Assembly (NCBI RefSeq): GCF_041080675.1
Contig: NZ_CP163520.1
Span: 6,014,001-6,078,000, forward strand
Reading direction: 5' to 3'
DNA: 64,000 nt
Origin: Streptomyces sp. cg36
GTDB lineage: Bacteria > Actinomycetota > Actinomycetes > Streptomycetales > Streptomycetaceae
Below, one piece after another: positions 51,918 through 60,608 of the stretch. Every line of letters starts with the position of its first letter. Position 1 is the stretch's first letter. The notes below the pieces were generated by a model. It was not told where the DNA came from. It ran no database searches and saw nothing but the letters and a program-made list of their open reading frames with translations. The translations under genes were made by a program, and so were the position numbers.

Positions 51918-53465
51918 GTGAGCGCAGCACCAGTCTGGAGCGTCGACCCCCGAACCGGGAAGCCGCGCGAGGAAGTCGCTTGTGAGGCCACCGAGTACGA
52001 GGTGGACGCGGCCGTCCGGGCCGCCCGCGCGGCGCGCGGCGCGCTCGCCGACCGGGGCGCCCGGGCCGCGCTGCTGCGCGCCGCCGCCGACCTCCTCGAC
52101 GGCTCCGCCGGGCACGTGGTGGAGGCCGCCGACGCCGAGACGGCCCTCGGCCCGGTCCGGCTCACCGGTGAACTCGCCCGCACCACCGCCCAGTTGCGGG
52201 CCTTCGCGGACGTCGTGGACGAGGGCGCCTTCCTGGACGTGCGCATCGACCACGCCGACGCGGACCGCACCCCGCCCTGGCCCGACCTGCGGCGGACGAA
52301 GGTGGCACTGGGCGTCGTCGCGGTGTACGCGGCGTCCAACTTCCCGCTCGCCTTCTCCGTCCCCGGCGGCGACACCGCCAGCGCGCTCGCGGCCGGCTGC
52401 CCCGTCGTGGTCAAGGCGCACCCCGACCACCCCGCCACCGCCGAACTGTGCGCGGCGCTGCTGCGGCGGGCCGCCGAACGGGCCGGACTGCCCAAGGACG
52501 TGGTGACGCTGGTCCACGGCTTCGGGGCGGGGCTCGCGCTGGTGCGCCATCCGCTGGTCGCCGCCGCCGGCTTCACCGGGTCGGTACGCGGCGGGCGCGC
52601 CCTCTTCGACGCGGCGGCGGCCCGGCCGGTGCCGATCCCCTTCCACGGCGAACTGGGCTCCCTCAACCCGGTGGTGGTCACCGAGGCGGCGGCCGAGGAG
52701 CGCGGCGAGCTGATCGGGGCCGGGCTCGCGGCGTCGATGACGCTGGGCGTCGGCCAGTTCTGCACCAAGCCGGGCTTCGTCCTCGCCCCCGCCGGGGCCG
52801 GGGGCGACGCGCTGGTCAAGGCGCTGACGGCGGCGGTCAGCGACTCCGAGGCGGGGGTGATGCTCGACCACCGGATGCGGGACGCGTTCGTCACCGGCGT
52901 CGCCGAGCGGGCCGCGCTCGACGGGGTCGAGGCACCCGTGACGCCCGGCGCGGGCGGCGCGCACACCGTGAGCGCGGGGTTCCTCACCGTACGGGCCGCC
53001 GCGCTCGCCTCGGCGGGGCCGCACGACCTGCTCCTGGAGGAGTGCTTCGGGCCGGTGACGGTGGTCGCGCGCTACGCGCACCCGGCCGAGGTCACCGAGG
53101 TGCTCTCGCGGCTGCCGGGGAACCTCACGGCGACGCTGCACCTGTCGCGCGCGGAGGCCGGGGGCGCCGGAGGGGGAGCCGGACTCCTCGCCGAACTGGT
53201 CCCGCTCGCCGGACGGGTGCTGGTGGACGGCTGGCCGACCGGGGTGGCGGTCGCGCCCGCCCAGCACCACGGAGGCCCCTACCCCGCCACCACCTCGGCC
53301 TCCACGTCGGTGGGGTCGACGGCCGTGGAGCGCTGGCTGCGTCCGGTGACCTACCAGGACACGCCGCAGGCGCTGCTGCCGGTGGAGCTGCGGGAGGGGC
53401 CGGGGGCGGGGGTCCCGAGGCGGGTGGACGGCAGGTACGAGCCCGCCGCCCCGCCCGTTTCCTGA
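51918..53465 (+). CDS. Aldehyde dehydrogenase, probable alpha-ketoglutarate semialdehyde dehydrogenase
   Basis: A 515-residue enzyme of the KGSADH-like branch. The general base lies in HGELGSLNPVVV and the catalytic cysteine in VGQFCTKPGFV; the N-terminal NAD part has YAASNFPLAFSVPGGDTA. It oxidises alpha-ketoglutarate semialdehyde, the KdgD product, to alpha-ketoglutarate. GTG at 51918 with GGAAGG 7 nt upstream. It is divergent from the IclR gene across a shared operator. It is 5.5 kb from kdgD, which is unusual for this pathway. Other semialdehydes cannot be excluded. Confidence 0.85.
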   Translation: MSAAPVWSVDPRTGKPREEVACEATEYEVDAAVRAARAARGALADRGARAALLRAAADLLDGSAGHVVEAADAETALGPVRLTGELARTTAQLRAFADVVDEGAFLDVRIDHADADRTPPWPDLRRTKVALGVVAVYAASNFPLAFSVPGGDTASALAAGCPVVVKAHPDHPATAELCAALLRRAAERAGLPKDVVTLVHGFGAGLALVRHPLVAAAGFTGSVRGGRALFDAAAARPVPIPFHGELGSLNPVVVTEAAAEERGELIGAGLAASMTLGVGQFCTKPGFVLAPAGAGGDALVKALTAAVSDSEAGVMLDHRMRDAFVTGVAERAALDGVEAPVTPGAGGAHTVSAGFLTVRAAALASAGPHDLLLEECFGPVTVVARYAHPAEVTEVLSRLPGNLTATLHLSRAEAGGAGGGAGLLAELVPLAGRVLVDGWPTGVAVAPAQHHGGPYPATTSASTSVGSTAVERWLRPVTYQDTPQALLPVELREGPGAGVPRRVDGRYEPAAPPVS

Positions 53466-53523
53466 ACCTGCCCGGGCCCGGCCGCCCGGCTCCCGGCCCC
53501 CGACGGGCCCGCCGCCCCTTCCG

Positions 53524-54348
53524 CTATGCCTTCCCCACCGGCTCCTGCAGCTCCGTCACCCAGTCCGCTTCGTCTTCCGGGCACTCCAGGGTGACCTCCC
53601 TGGGGTACGCCGTGGAGCGGTAGCCGTTCTCCTCGATCCAGTGGGCCAGGGTCTGGACCGTGGTCAGGACCTGGGACATCGGCCCCCGGTGGACCGCCGT
53701 CGCCGCCCGGTCCACGGCGGGCAGGTCGTGGACGCGCAGCGCGTCGTGGTGGCCGGGGGGCGCGGAGACCTGGACGCCCGCGTGGACCGTGATCGCTCCG
53801 CCGCCCCGCGGCCCGTCCTCGTACCAGGCGATGCCGGGGCCGCTCGGGGCGATGCCCGCCGCGGCCAGGCGCTGGAACAGCTCCTGGTAGAGGGGGCGGA
53901 TCACCGCCGTGATGTGCTCCGGCTCGAAGCTCTCGGCCGTGCCGGTCAGTTCGGCGACCCGGATCGCCGGGACGCTCTTCAGGACCACGTCGTCGGTGGG
54001 CATGTGCCCCTCGCTCTCGATCGACCGGAGCCTCGCCTCGACCTGGCGCAGCCGCGCCCGCCCGGTCTCGATCGCCGCCGCCAGCTCGGCCTGGCGCAGC
54101 CGCAGCATGCCGCGCAGTTCCGCCGTGTCCACCTTCTCGTCCAGGATCTCGCGCACCTGGAGGAGGGTGAAGCCGAGGTCCTTGAGGGCGATGACGCGGT
54201 TGAGCCGGGCCAGCTGGGCCGCCGTGTAGAAGCGGTAGCCGGTGGCGGGGTCGACATGGGCGGGGCGCAGCAGTCCGGTGGCGTCGTAGTGGCGCAGCAT
54301 CCGGACCGACACACGGCCGTGCCGGGCGAAGTCTCCGATGGTGAACAT
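53524..54348 (-). CDS. MerR-family regulator with GyrI-like domain
   Basis: A 274-residue regulator. The N-terminal MerR HTH is FTIGDFARHGRVSVRMLRHYD (key VSVRMLRHYD) and DPATGYRFY, followed by a coiled-coil dimerisation helix (about 75-115). Residues 120-270 form a GyrI/BmrR-type effector domain that binds lipophilic or cationic compounds. ATG at 54348 with GGAG 6 nt upstream. It lies 64 bp after a DHA2-type exporter gene on the same strand, so it likely senses that exporter's substrates. Confidence 0.88.
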   Translation of the reverse strand: MFTIGDFARHGRVSVRMLRHYDATGLLRPAHVDPATGYRFYTAAQLARLNRVIALKDLGFTLLQVREILDEKVDTAELRGMLRLRQAELAAAIETGRARLRQVEARLRSIESEGHMPTDDVVLKSVPAIRVAELTGTAESFEPEHITAVIRPLYQELFQRLAAAGIAPSGPGIAWYEDGPRGGGAITVHAGVQVSAPPGHHDALRVHDLPAVDRAATAVHRGPMSQVLTTVQTLAHWIEENGYRSTAYPREVTLECPEDEADWVTELQEPVGKA

Positions 54349-54412
54349 GATGGCTCCGACTCCACCGGCTGACACGGTGTGAGGGTCAAGGGCGGGTTCC
54401 CGGCTCCCGAAC

Positions 54413-55810
54413 CTACCCGTTGCGCCGGGGGACGCCCGGGGCGGTCAGCCGCCAGGTGGCCAGCGCGGTCGCGGCGAACAGGGCCGCCGACACCAGCAGC
54501 GTCGTGCGCATCCCGGGGACGAATCCGGTGCCCTCGCCGACCAGCGACCCCGCCAGCGCCACGCTCAGCGCGCCCGCCACCTGGCGGCCCGCGTTCAGCA
54601 CCCCGGCCGCCAGGCCCGCCCGCTCCGCCGGGACCGCCTCCATCATCGCGGCGGTCAGGGCCGGGATGGACAGGGCGCAGCCGAGCGCGAGGGGCACCAT
54701 CAAGAACGCGGCCACCAGGACGGGGGTGCGGGTGTCGGCGACGAGCAGGAGCAGCAGGCCCGCCACCGCCAGCAGCTGGCCGAGCAGCATCGGGCGGCGC
54801 GCGCCGTAGCGGTTGGCGAGCTTGCCGGAGAGGACGTTGGTGACCGGGATCAGGGCGGTCATCGGCAGGAACATCACCCCCGCCACCAGCGCCGACTCGC
54901 CCCGCACCCGCTGGAAGTAGAGGCTGAAGACGAAGATCACGCCGTAGAACGCCACGCTCGCCGCCGAGCCCACCGCGACCGCGACGGCCACCGTCGGCGT
55001 ACGGAACAGCCCGAGCGGGACGACCGGGTGCGCCGCGCGCGACTCGATCAGCCAGAACGCGGCCCCCGCGAGCAGCGCCACCGCGCCCGCCCCGACGCGG
55101 ACCGGCCCGGACTCGATCACCGCGAAGGCGAGCGCGGCCAGGGCGAGGGCCGCCGTCAGCTGGCCCGGCAGGTCCAGGGGCGTGCGGCGGCGCTCGGCGC
55201 GCGGCGCGCGGGCGGTCAGGGCGAGGGCGGCGAGGCCGAGGGGGAGGTTGATGAAGAAGATCCCGCGCCAGTCCCAGGCGGTGGTGAGGGCGCCGCCCGC
55301 GACCGGGCCGAGCGCCACGGCGACCGAGCCGCCGGCCGCCCACAGCGCCACCGCGCGGGCCCGCCGCGCCGGGTCGGCGTACGCCTGGCGGACCAGGGCG
55401 AGCGAGGCGGGCAGCACCACGGCGGCGGCCGTGCCCTGGACGACCCGGGCGCCGACGAGCACGCCGAGGTCCGGGGCCAGGCCGCAGGCGGCGGAGGCGA
55501 GGGTGAAGACGACCGTGCCCAGCGCGTAGGCGCGGGCCGCGCCGATCCGGTCGGCGAAGGCACCGGTCGAGAGCATCAGCGCGGCGAACGCCAGGGTGTA
55601 GGCGTCCACCACCCACTGGAGCCCGGTCATCCCGCCGCCGAGGTCGGAGCCGATCGCGGGCAGCGCCACGTTCACCACGGACGCGTCCAGGGTGATCAGG
55701 GCGAAGCCCAGCAGGGCGGCGGCCAGGGTGAGGCCGGGGGCGGAGGCGGGGCGTGCGGGCCCCAACTGGGCGGTGGCGGTGGCCTCTTGGCGTACGGCGT
55801 TCGGTGACAT
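54413..55810 (-). CDS. MFS drug exporter, DHA2 (14-TMS) type
   Basis: A 465-residue protein with about 14 hydrophobic segments. The N-terminal LDASVVNVALPAIG and QWVVDAYTLAFAALMLS are signatures of DHA2-type drug/proton antiporters, as is RVVQGTAAAVVLP later. It exports hydrophobic drugs or metabolites. The MerR gene follows it, and a GlxA-type regulator is divergent. Substrate unknown. Confidence 0.88.
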   Translation of the reverse strand: MSPNAVRQEATATAQLGPARPASAPGLTLAAALLGFALITLDASVVNVALPAIGSDLGGGMTGLQWVVDAYTLAFAALMLSTGAFADRIGAARAYALGTVVFTLASAACGLAPDLGVLVGARVVQGTAAAVVLPASLALVRQAYADPARRARAVALWAAGGSVAVALGPVAGGALTTAWDWRGIFFINLPLGLAALALTARAPRAERRRTPLDLPGQLTAALALAALAFAVIESGPVRVGAGAVALLAGAAFWLIESRAAHPVVPLGLFRTPTVAVAVAVGSAASVAFYGVIFVFSLYFQRVRGESALVAGVMFLPMTALIPVTNVLSGKLANRYGARRPMLLGQLLAVAGLLLLLVADTRTPVLVAAFLMVPLALGCALSIPALTAAMMEAVPAERAGLAAGVLNAGRQVAGALSVALAGSLVGEGTGFVPGMRTTLLVSAALFAATALATWRLTAPGVPRRNG

Positions 55811-55880
55811 GTCCTCAGCGTGACGGGCCGCCCCCGGTTACAGTAGTGGCCTGAATGCCATGCATCCGGAGGTTCTGGCC

Positions 55881-56885
55881 ATGAAGTCCGCCCCGCGAGC
55901 CGTACCCGTCGAGCCGTCCGCGCCCTGGCGGCCCCACCACGTGGTGGTGATCGCGCCGTCGCCGGTGTCGATGTTCAACCTGGCCATCCCCGAGCTGCTC
56001 TTCGCCAAGGTGGAGATCGACGGGGCGCCGGGCTACGAGCTCACCGTCTGCACGCCCCGGCCGGGCCCGATCGCCACCACCGGCGGGCTCGACCTGTCGG
56101 TGGGGCGGGGCCTGGACGCCGTGGCGGAGGCGGACACCGTGCTGGTCGCCGGGACCGGGAAGCGGTACGAGGTCGACCCGGACACGGTGGCCGCGGTGCG
56201 GCGGGCCGCCGCCGAAGGGCGGCGGATCACCTCCATCTGCAGCGGCGCCTTCGTGCTCGCCGAGGCCGGGCTGCTCGACGGGCGCAGCGCCACCACGTAC
56301 TGGGAGCTGGCCGGGGAGCTGCGCAGCCGCTATCCCTCGCTCGACCTCAAGGGCGACGTCCTCTACGTCGAGGACGGCAACGTGATGACCTCCTCCGGCT
56401 ACGCGGCGGGCATCGACATGTGCCTCCACATGATCCGTACCGACTACGGGGCAGCCGTCGCCAACCAGGTGGCGCGGGCCGCGCTGGTGGCGCCGGTGCG
56501 GCCGGGCGGGCAGACCCAGTTCACCCAGACCCCGCTGCCCGCCGAGCGGGGCGTGGTGTGCGCCGACACCCGGGGCTGGGCGATGCGCAACCTCGACAAG
56601 CCGCTGACCCTCACCGACCTGGCCCGGCACGCGGGGGTGAGCGTGCGCACCCTGACCCGGCGCTTCCACGCCGAGAGCGGGGTCAGCCCGCTGCAGTGGC
56701 TGCTGCACCAGCGCATCGAGCGGGCCAAGGAGCTCCTGGAGACCACCACGCTCGCCGTGGACCGGATCGCCGGGGCGTGCGGCTTGGGCAGCGCGGACTC
56801 GCTCCGGGCCCATCTGGTGCGGCGCACCGGCCTCACCCCCAGCGCCTACCGGGCCAGTTTCAGCAGGCTGGAGCGGGTGGGGTGA
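55881..56885 (+). CDS. GlxA-type AraC regulator with DJ-1/PfpI domain
   Basis: A 334-residue protein. Residues 15-190 form a DJ-1/PfpI-like domain with the nucleophile-elbow segment SICSGAFVLAEAGLLDGR. Residues 225-330 carry an AraC HTH pair (LARHAGVSVRTLTRRF; RIAGACGLGSADSLRAHLV). Such regulators sense small metabolites without known catalysis. The ATG at 55881 has GGAGG 8 nt upstream, so it is preferred over the in-frame ATG at 55860. TACAGT (55839-55844) is a likely -10. It is divergent from the DHA2 exporter. Confidence 0.88.
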   Translation: MKSAPRAVPVEPSAPWRPHHVVVIAPSPVSMFNLAIPELLFAKVEIDGAPGYELTVCTPRPGPIATTGGLDLSVGRGLDAVAEADTVLVAGTGKRYEVDPDTVAAVRRAAAEGRRITSICSGAFVLAEAGLLDGRSATTYWELAGELRSRYPSLDLKGDVLYVEDGNVMTSSGYAAGIDMCLHMIRTDYGAAVANQVARAALVAPVRPGGQTQFTQTPLPAERGVVCADTRGWAMRNLDKPLTLTDLARHAGVSVRTLTRRFHAESGVSPLQWLLHQRIERAKELLETTTLAVDRIAGACGLGSADSLRAHLVRRTGLTPSAYRASFSRLERVG

Positions 56886-56901
56886 GCCGGGCGGGAGGCC
56901 G

Positions 56902-56929
56902 GGGAATGCGCCGGGGCGGACCCGTGTTG
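56902..56929 (+). promoter_or_regulatory. Sigma-R (thiol stress) promoter
   Basis: GGGAAT (56902-56907), 18 bases, then GTTG (56926-56929). This is a full match to the Streptomyces sigma-R consensus GGGAAT-N18-GTT. Transcription should start near 56935, giving a leader with GGAGAGAAG before the ATG at 56979. The target encodes a CPWC thiol oxidoreductase, exactly the class sigma-R controls. Confidence 0.7.
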
Positions 56930-56978
56930 CCATACTTGAAAGTCACACAAAATCATCATCGAGTCGGAGAGAAGTGAC

Positions 56979-57689
56979 ATGCGCGTCGAGATCTGGAGCG
57001 ACATCGCCTGCCCCTGGTGCTATGTCGGAAAGGCCCGTTTCGAGAAGGGTCTGGCCGAGTTCGCCCACCGCGATGACGTCGAGGTCGTGCACCGCTCCTT
57101 CGAGCTCGACCCGAACCGGCCCAAGGACCAGGTCGGCCCGGTGATCCCGATGCTGGCCGAGAAGTACGGCCGCACCCTGGACGAGGCCCGGGGCATGGAG
57201 GAGCACGTCGCCTCCAACGCCCACGCCGAGGGCCTGGGCTACCTCGTCGACGGCCGCGACCACGGCAACACCTTCGACATCCACCGGCTGCTGCACCTGG
57301 CCAAGGCCCGTGGCCGCCAGGGCGAGCTGCTCGACCTCGCCTACCGGGCCAACTTCGCCGAGGAGCGCTCGGTCTTCGACGCCGAGGTGCTCCTCGCCCT
57401 CGCCGTGGAGGCGGGCCTGGACGCGGACGAGGCGCGCGCCGTGCTCGCCGACGAGAGCGCCTACGCCGACGAGGTGCGGGCGGACGAGGCCGAGGCGGCG
57501 GCGCTGGGCGCCAGCGCGGTGCCGTTCTTCGTCGTCGACCGCAAGTACGGCATCTCCGGCGGCCAGCCCGCCGAGGTCTTCACCCAGGCGCTGACCCAGG
57601 CGTGGCAGGAGCACACCCCCGTACTGGCCACGCTCGGCACCGACGCGGACGCGTGCGGCCCGGACGGGTGCGAGGTCCCGCGCGCCTGA
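56979..57689 (+). CDS. DsbA/FrnE-family oxidoreductase
   Basis: A 236-residue protein with an N-terminal CPWC active site (DIACPWCYVGKARF) and the helical FrnE insertion (about 50-150). It ends with the cis-Pro loop ASAVPFFVVDRKYGISGGQP. There is no signal peptide, so it works in the cytoplasm. FrnE-type proteins are thiol oxidoreductases or isomerases linked to oxidative stress. A CGPDGC tail could add a redox pair. Its sigma-R promoter supports a thiol-stress role. Confidence 0.9.
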   Translation: MRVEIWSDIACPWCYVGKARFEKGLAEFAHRDDVEVVHRSFELDPNRPKDQVGPVIPMLAEKYGRTLDEARGMEEHVASNAHAEGLGYLVDGRDHGNTFDIHRLLHLAKARGRQGELLDLAYRANFAEERSVFDAEVLLALAVEAGLDADEARAVLADESAYADEVRADEAEAAALGASAVPFFVVDRKYGISGGQPAEVFTQALTQAWQEHTPVLATLGTDADACGPDGCEVPRA

Positions 57690-57738
57690 CCCGCCGTCGC
57701 CGATTGACCCCGGGGCCGGGGGACCCCAGGGTGGGATC

Positions 57739-58794
57739 ATGGAGATCCTGGAGCCTTTGTCGGGCGACGAGTTCGCGCCCGAGACGACGTATCTGAACAC
57801 CTCCAGCTGCGGCCTGCTGCCCCGGCGGGCCGTCGCCGCCGTCGCCGAGCTCGCCGGGGCGAACGCGGCGGGCACCCGCGACGGCGCGGGCAGCTTCGAG
57901 GCGCTCGCCGCCGTGCGGAGCTCGTTCGCCCGGCTCGCCGGGGTCGGCGCCGACCGGGTCGCGCTCGGCTCGTCGGTCTCCGTGCACGTCGCCCTGATCG
58001 CCCACGGGCTGCCCGCCGGGGCCGAAGTCCTCGCTCCCGAGGGGGAGTTCAGCTCGGTGGTGCAGCCGTTCGCGGTGCGCGGCGACCTCAAGATGCGGTA
58101 CGTGCCGCTGGAGGCGCTGGCCGAGGAGGTGCGGCCGGACACCGCGCTGATCGCCTTCTCCTCCGTGCAGTCGGCCGACGGCCGGGTCGCCGACCTGGCC
58201 GCGGTACGGGCCGCGGCGGCGGCGCACGGCGCCCGTACGCTGCTCGACGCCAGCCAGTCGGCGGGCTGGCTGCCGCTGGACGCGGGCGCCCACGACTACA
58301 CGGTCACCGCCGGGTTCAAGTTCCTCGCCTGCCCGCGCGGCACCTCGTTCCTCACCGTCACCGAGGAGGCCCAGGAGCGGCTCGGGGCCCTGCACTCGGG
58401 GTGGTTCGCCGCCGAGGACCTCGGCGACAACTACGGCCCGGTGCGCGCGCTCGCCCGCACCGCGCGCCGCTACGACGAGCCCGGCTCGTTCCTCTCGTAC
58501 CACGCGGCACAGCACTCGCTCGCGCTGCTGGAGTCGGTGGGCATCGGCGCGGTGCACGCCCACGCCCTGGCGCTCGCGGACCGGCTGCGCGCCGGGCTCA
58601 CCGCCCTCGGCCACCGGTCCGTCGCCGAGGACTCGGCGGTCGTCGCGGTGCCGGGCCTGGACGGCGTGCGGGAGGAGCTGATGCGGGCCGGGGTGTCCTG
58701 CTCGGCCCGGGGCGGCAATCTGCGCTTCGCGGTCCACCTCTACAACTCCTCGGCGGACGTGGACCGCGCCCTTGACGTCCTAGCGGCCGTCTGA
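57739..58794 (+). CDS. Class V aminotransferase family protein
   Basis: A 351-residue PLP enzyme. The N-terminal YLNTSSCGLLPRR, the Asp of LLDASQSAGW and the Schiff-base lysine in VTAGFKFLACPRG mark a fold-type I class V protein. Candidates include a cysteine lyase of the EgtE kind or another kynureninase-like enzyme; sequence alone cannot decide. It begins 50 bp after the DsbA/FrnE gene and may share its sigma-R promoter. Its 3' end overlaps the convergent MarR gene by 15 bp. Confidence 0.8.
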   Translation: MEILEPLSGDEFAPETTYLNTSSCGLLPRRAVAAVAELAGANAAGTRDGAGSFEALAAVRSSFARLAGVGADRVALGSSVSVHVALIAHGLPAGAEVLAPEGEFSSVVQPFAVRGDLKMRYVPLEALAEEVRPDTALIAFSSVQSADGRVADLAAVRAAAAAHGARTLLDASQSAGWLPLDAGAHDYTVTAGFKFLACPRGTSFLTVTEEAQERLGALHSGWFAAEDLGDNYGPVRALARTARRYDEPGSFLSYHAAQHSLALLESVGIGAVHAHALALADRLRAGLTALGHRSVAEDSAVVAVPGLDGVREELMRAGVSCSARGGNLRFAVHLYNSSADVDRALDVLAAV

Positions 58795-59376
58795 CGGGCT
58801 CTTGCGGCCCGCTGTGGGGCGGCGGGCCGGCGCGCCCGGCTCCGCGAGGCACTCCTCCTCGCTCACCAGCGGGCACAGGTTCGCCTCCAGCTTCTCCAAC
58901 AGGCCGCTCAGCAGGGCCCGTTCGGCCGGGTCGAGGCCGGCCAGGGTCGTGTCCTCCAGGCCGCACCACGCGGCCTCGACCTCATGGCGCAGGGCCTGGC
59001 CGGCGGGCGTCGCCTCGACCAGGGAGGCGCGCCGGTCGGCGGGGTCGGGGCGGCGGCGGACGTGCCCCGACTGCTCAAGGCGCTGGAGCATCTTCGTCAC
59101 CGTGGACGGGTCGAGCTCCATCACCCGGATGAGCTCGGACTGGCGCACCGCGCCCGCGTCCCACAGGTGCATCATCAGGATCTCCTGGCCCGGGTAGAGC
59201 CCGGTCGCGCGCAGGGCCCGGCCCGCGGCGAGGCGGTGCAGCCGGGCCACCCGGGACACGGCGTGGCTGACCGGGCCGCCGCGGGCCGCGCCGGGCGTGC
59301 GGGACAGCCCTTCGGTGCAGGCGGTGGGTGCCGCCTCGGTACAGAGGGGGTCTTGGGCGCGGGTCTCCGGGGTCAT
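58780..59376 (-). CDS. MarR-family regulator
   Basis: A 198-residue regulator. The HTH is QSELIRVMELDPSTVTKMLQRLE (key LDPSTVTKMLQRL) with the wing DPADRRASLVEAT. It has extra residues at both ends: a 35-residue N-terminal tail and a basic C-terminus. It is divergent from an Old Yellow Enzyme gene, with two TGGTCGGCCAA sites between them, so it very likely represses that gene and itself. Confidence 0.88.
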   Translation of the reverse strand: MTPETRAQDPLCTEAAPTACTEGLSRTPGAARGGPVSHAVSRVARLHRLAAGRALRATGLYPGQEILMMHLWDAGAVRQSELIRVMELDPSTVTKMLQRLEQSGHVRRRPDPADRRASLVEATPAGQALRHEVEAAWCGLEDTTLAGLDPAERALLSGLLEKLEANLCPLVSEEECLAEPGAPARRPTAGRKSPSDGR

Positions 59377-59390
59377 GCCAGAAGTTTACC

Positions 59391-59445
59391 TTGGTCGGCC
59401 AATCAATGGGTTACAGTTGGCGGCGTCGGATTACTTGGCCGACCA
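59391..59445. promoter_or_regulatory. Paired MarR operators
   Basis: TTGGTCGGCCAA (59391-59402) and, inverted, TTGGCCGACCA (59435-59445) share an identical 11-bp element. Each is also nearly palindromic itself. They flank the divergent MarR and Old Yellow Enzyme promoters, a standard layout for MarR autoregulation. Confidence 0.6.
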
Positions 59446-59468
59446 CATAACCCTCCCCTGGAGCTGTC

Positions 59469-60557
59469 ATGACCACCGCCTTCGACCCGATCGACCTGTC
59501 CGGCCTGCGCCTTTCCAACCGCATCGCCATGGCCCCGATGACCCGCAGCCGCGCCTACGGCCCCGGGAACTCGCCCACCGCGTCCACGGCCGAGTACTAC
59601 GCCCAGCGCGCCACCGCCGGGCTGATCATCACCGAGGGCATCCAGCCGGCGGAGGTCGGCCAGGGCTACCCCGACACCCCGGGCCTGCACAGCGAGGAGC
59701 AGGTGGCCGCCTGGCGCACGGTCACCGACGCCGTGCACGCCCGGGGCGGCCGGATCTTCGCCCAGCTGATGCACGCCGGCCGGATCGGCCACCCCGATCT
59801 GCTCCCCGGCGACCTGCACAACGTCGCCCCCTCGCCGGTCGCCGCCGCCGGGCAGGTCTACACCCACAACGGCCCGCAGGCGTTCGTCACCCCGCGCGAG
59901 CTGACCGGCGACGAGGTCCTGGAGACCATCGGCGCCTTCGTGTCGGCCGCGCGCAACGCCGTCGCGGCGGGCTTCGACGGCGTGGAGCTGCACGGCGCCA
60001 ACGGCTACCTCATCCAGCAGTTCCTCGCCCCCAACACCAATCTGCGCACCGACCGCTGGGGCGGCTCCGACGAGGCCCGCGCCCGGTTCGCCGCCGAGGT
60101 GGTCAAGGCCGTCGCCGCCGAGATCGGCGCGGGCCGCACCGCGCTGCGCATCTCGCCCGGAAACCCGTACAACGACGTCTTTGAGCCCGCGCCCGAGGCC
60201 ACGTACACCGCGCTGGTGCGCGAACTCGCCCCGCTCGGCCTCGCCTATCTGCACATCCTGGAGGGCGGCCCCGAGATCCGGGAGCTCACCCTGACCCTGC
60301 GCAAGCTGTTCGAGGGCACGATCGTCCTCAACGCCGCCACCAGCGGCCCCACCGGCCCCGACGAGCTGCGCCTGATCGAGGACGGCACCACCGACCTCCT
60401 GTCGTACGGGGCGCTCTTCCTCGCCAACCCGGACCTGCCGCGGCGGCTGCGCGCGGGCGGCCCGTTCAACGCCCCCGACCCGGCGAGTTTCTTCGGCGGG
60501 GACGACCGGGGCTACCTCGACTACCCCGCCCTGGACGCCGCCGCGACCGTCGGCTGA
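59469..60557 (+). CDS. Old Yellow Enzyme family alkene reductase
   Basis: A 362-residue FMN protein of NemA/XenB type. The active-site His-Asn pair lies in VELHGANGYLIQQFL, the FMN-binding start is RLSNRIAMAPMTRSRA, and GALFLANPDLP closes the barrel. It reduces activated alkenes, maleimides or nitro esters with NADPH. It is divergent from a MarR repressor with clear operators, as in the NemR-NemA pairs of other bacteria, so electrophile induction is likely. ATG at 59469. Confidence 0.93.
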   Translation: MTTAFDPIDLSGLRLSNRIAMAPMTRSRAYGPGNSPTASTAEYYAQRATAGLIITEGIQPAEVGQGYPDTPGLHSEEQVAAWRTVTDAVHARGGRIFAQLMHAGRIGHPDLLPGDLHNVAPSPVAAAGQVYTHNGPQAFVTPRELTGDEVLETIGAFVSAARNAVAAGFDGVELHGANGYLIQQFLAPNTNLRTDRWGGSDEARARFAAEVVKAVAAEIGAGRTALRISPGNPYNDVFEPAPEATYTALVRELAPLGLAYLHILEGGPEIRELTLTLRKLFEGTIVLNAATSGPTGPDELRLIEDGTTDLLSYGALFLANPDLPRRLRAGGPFNAPDPASFFGGDDRGYLDYPALDAAATVG

Positions 60558-60608
60558 CCCCGGGAAAACCCCTGTTCACGGCCCGGTTCCCCGAGGGAGG
60601 ATCGGGCC

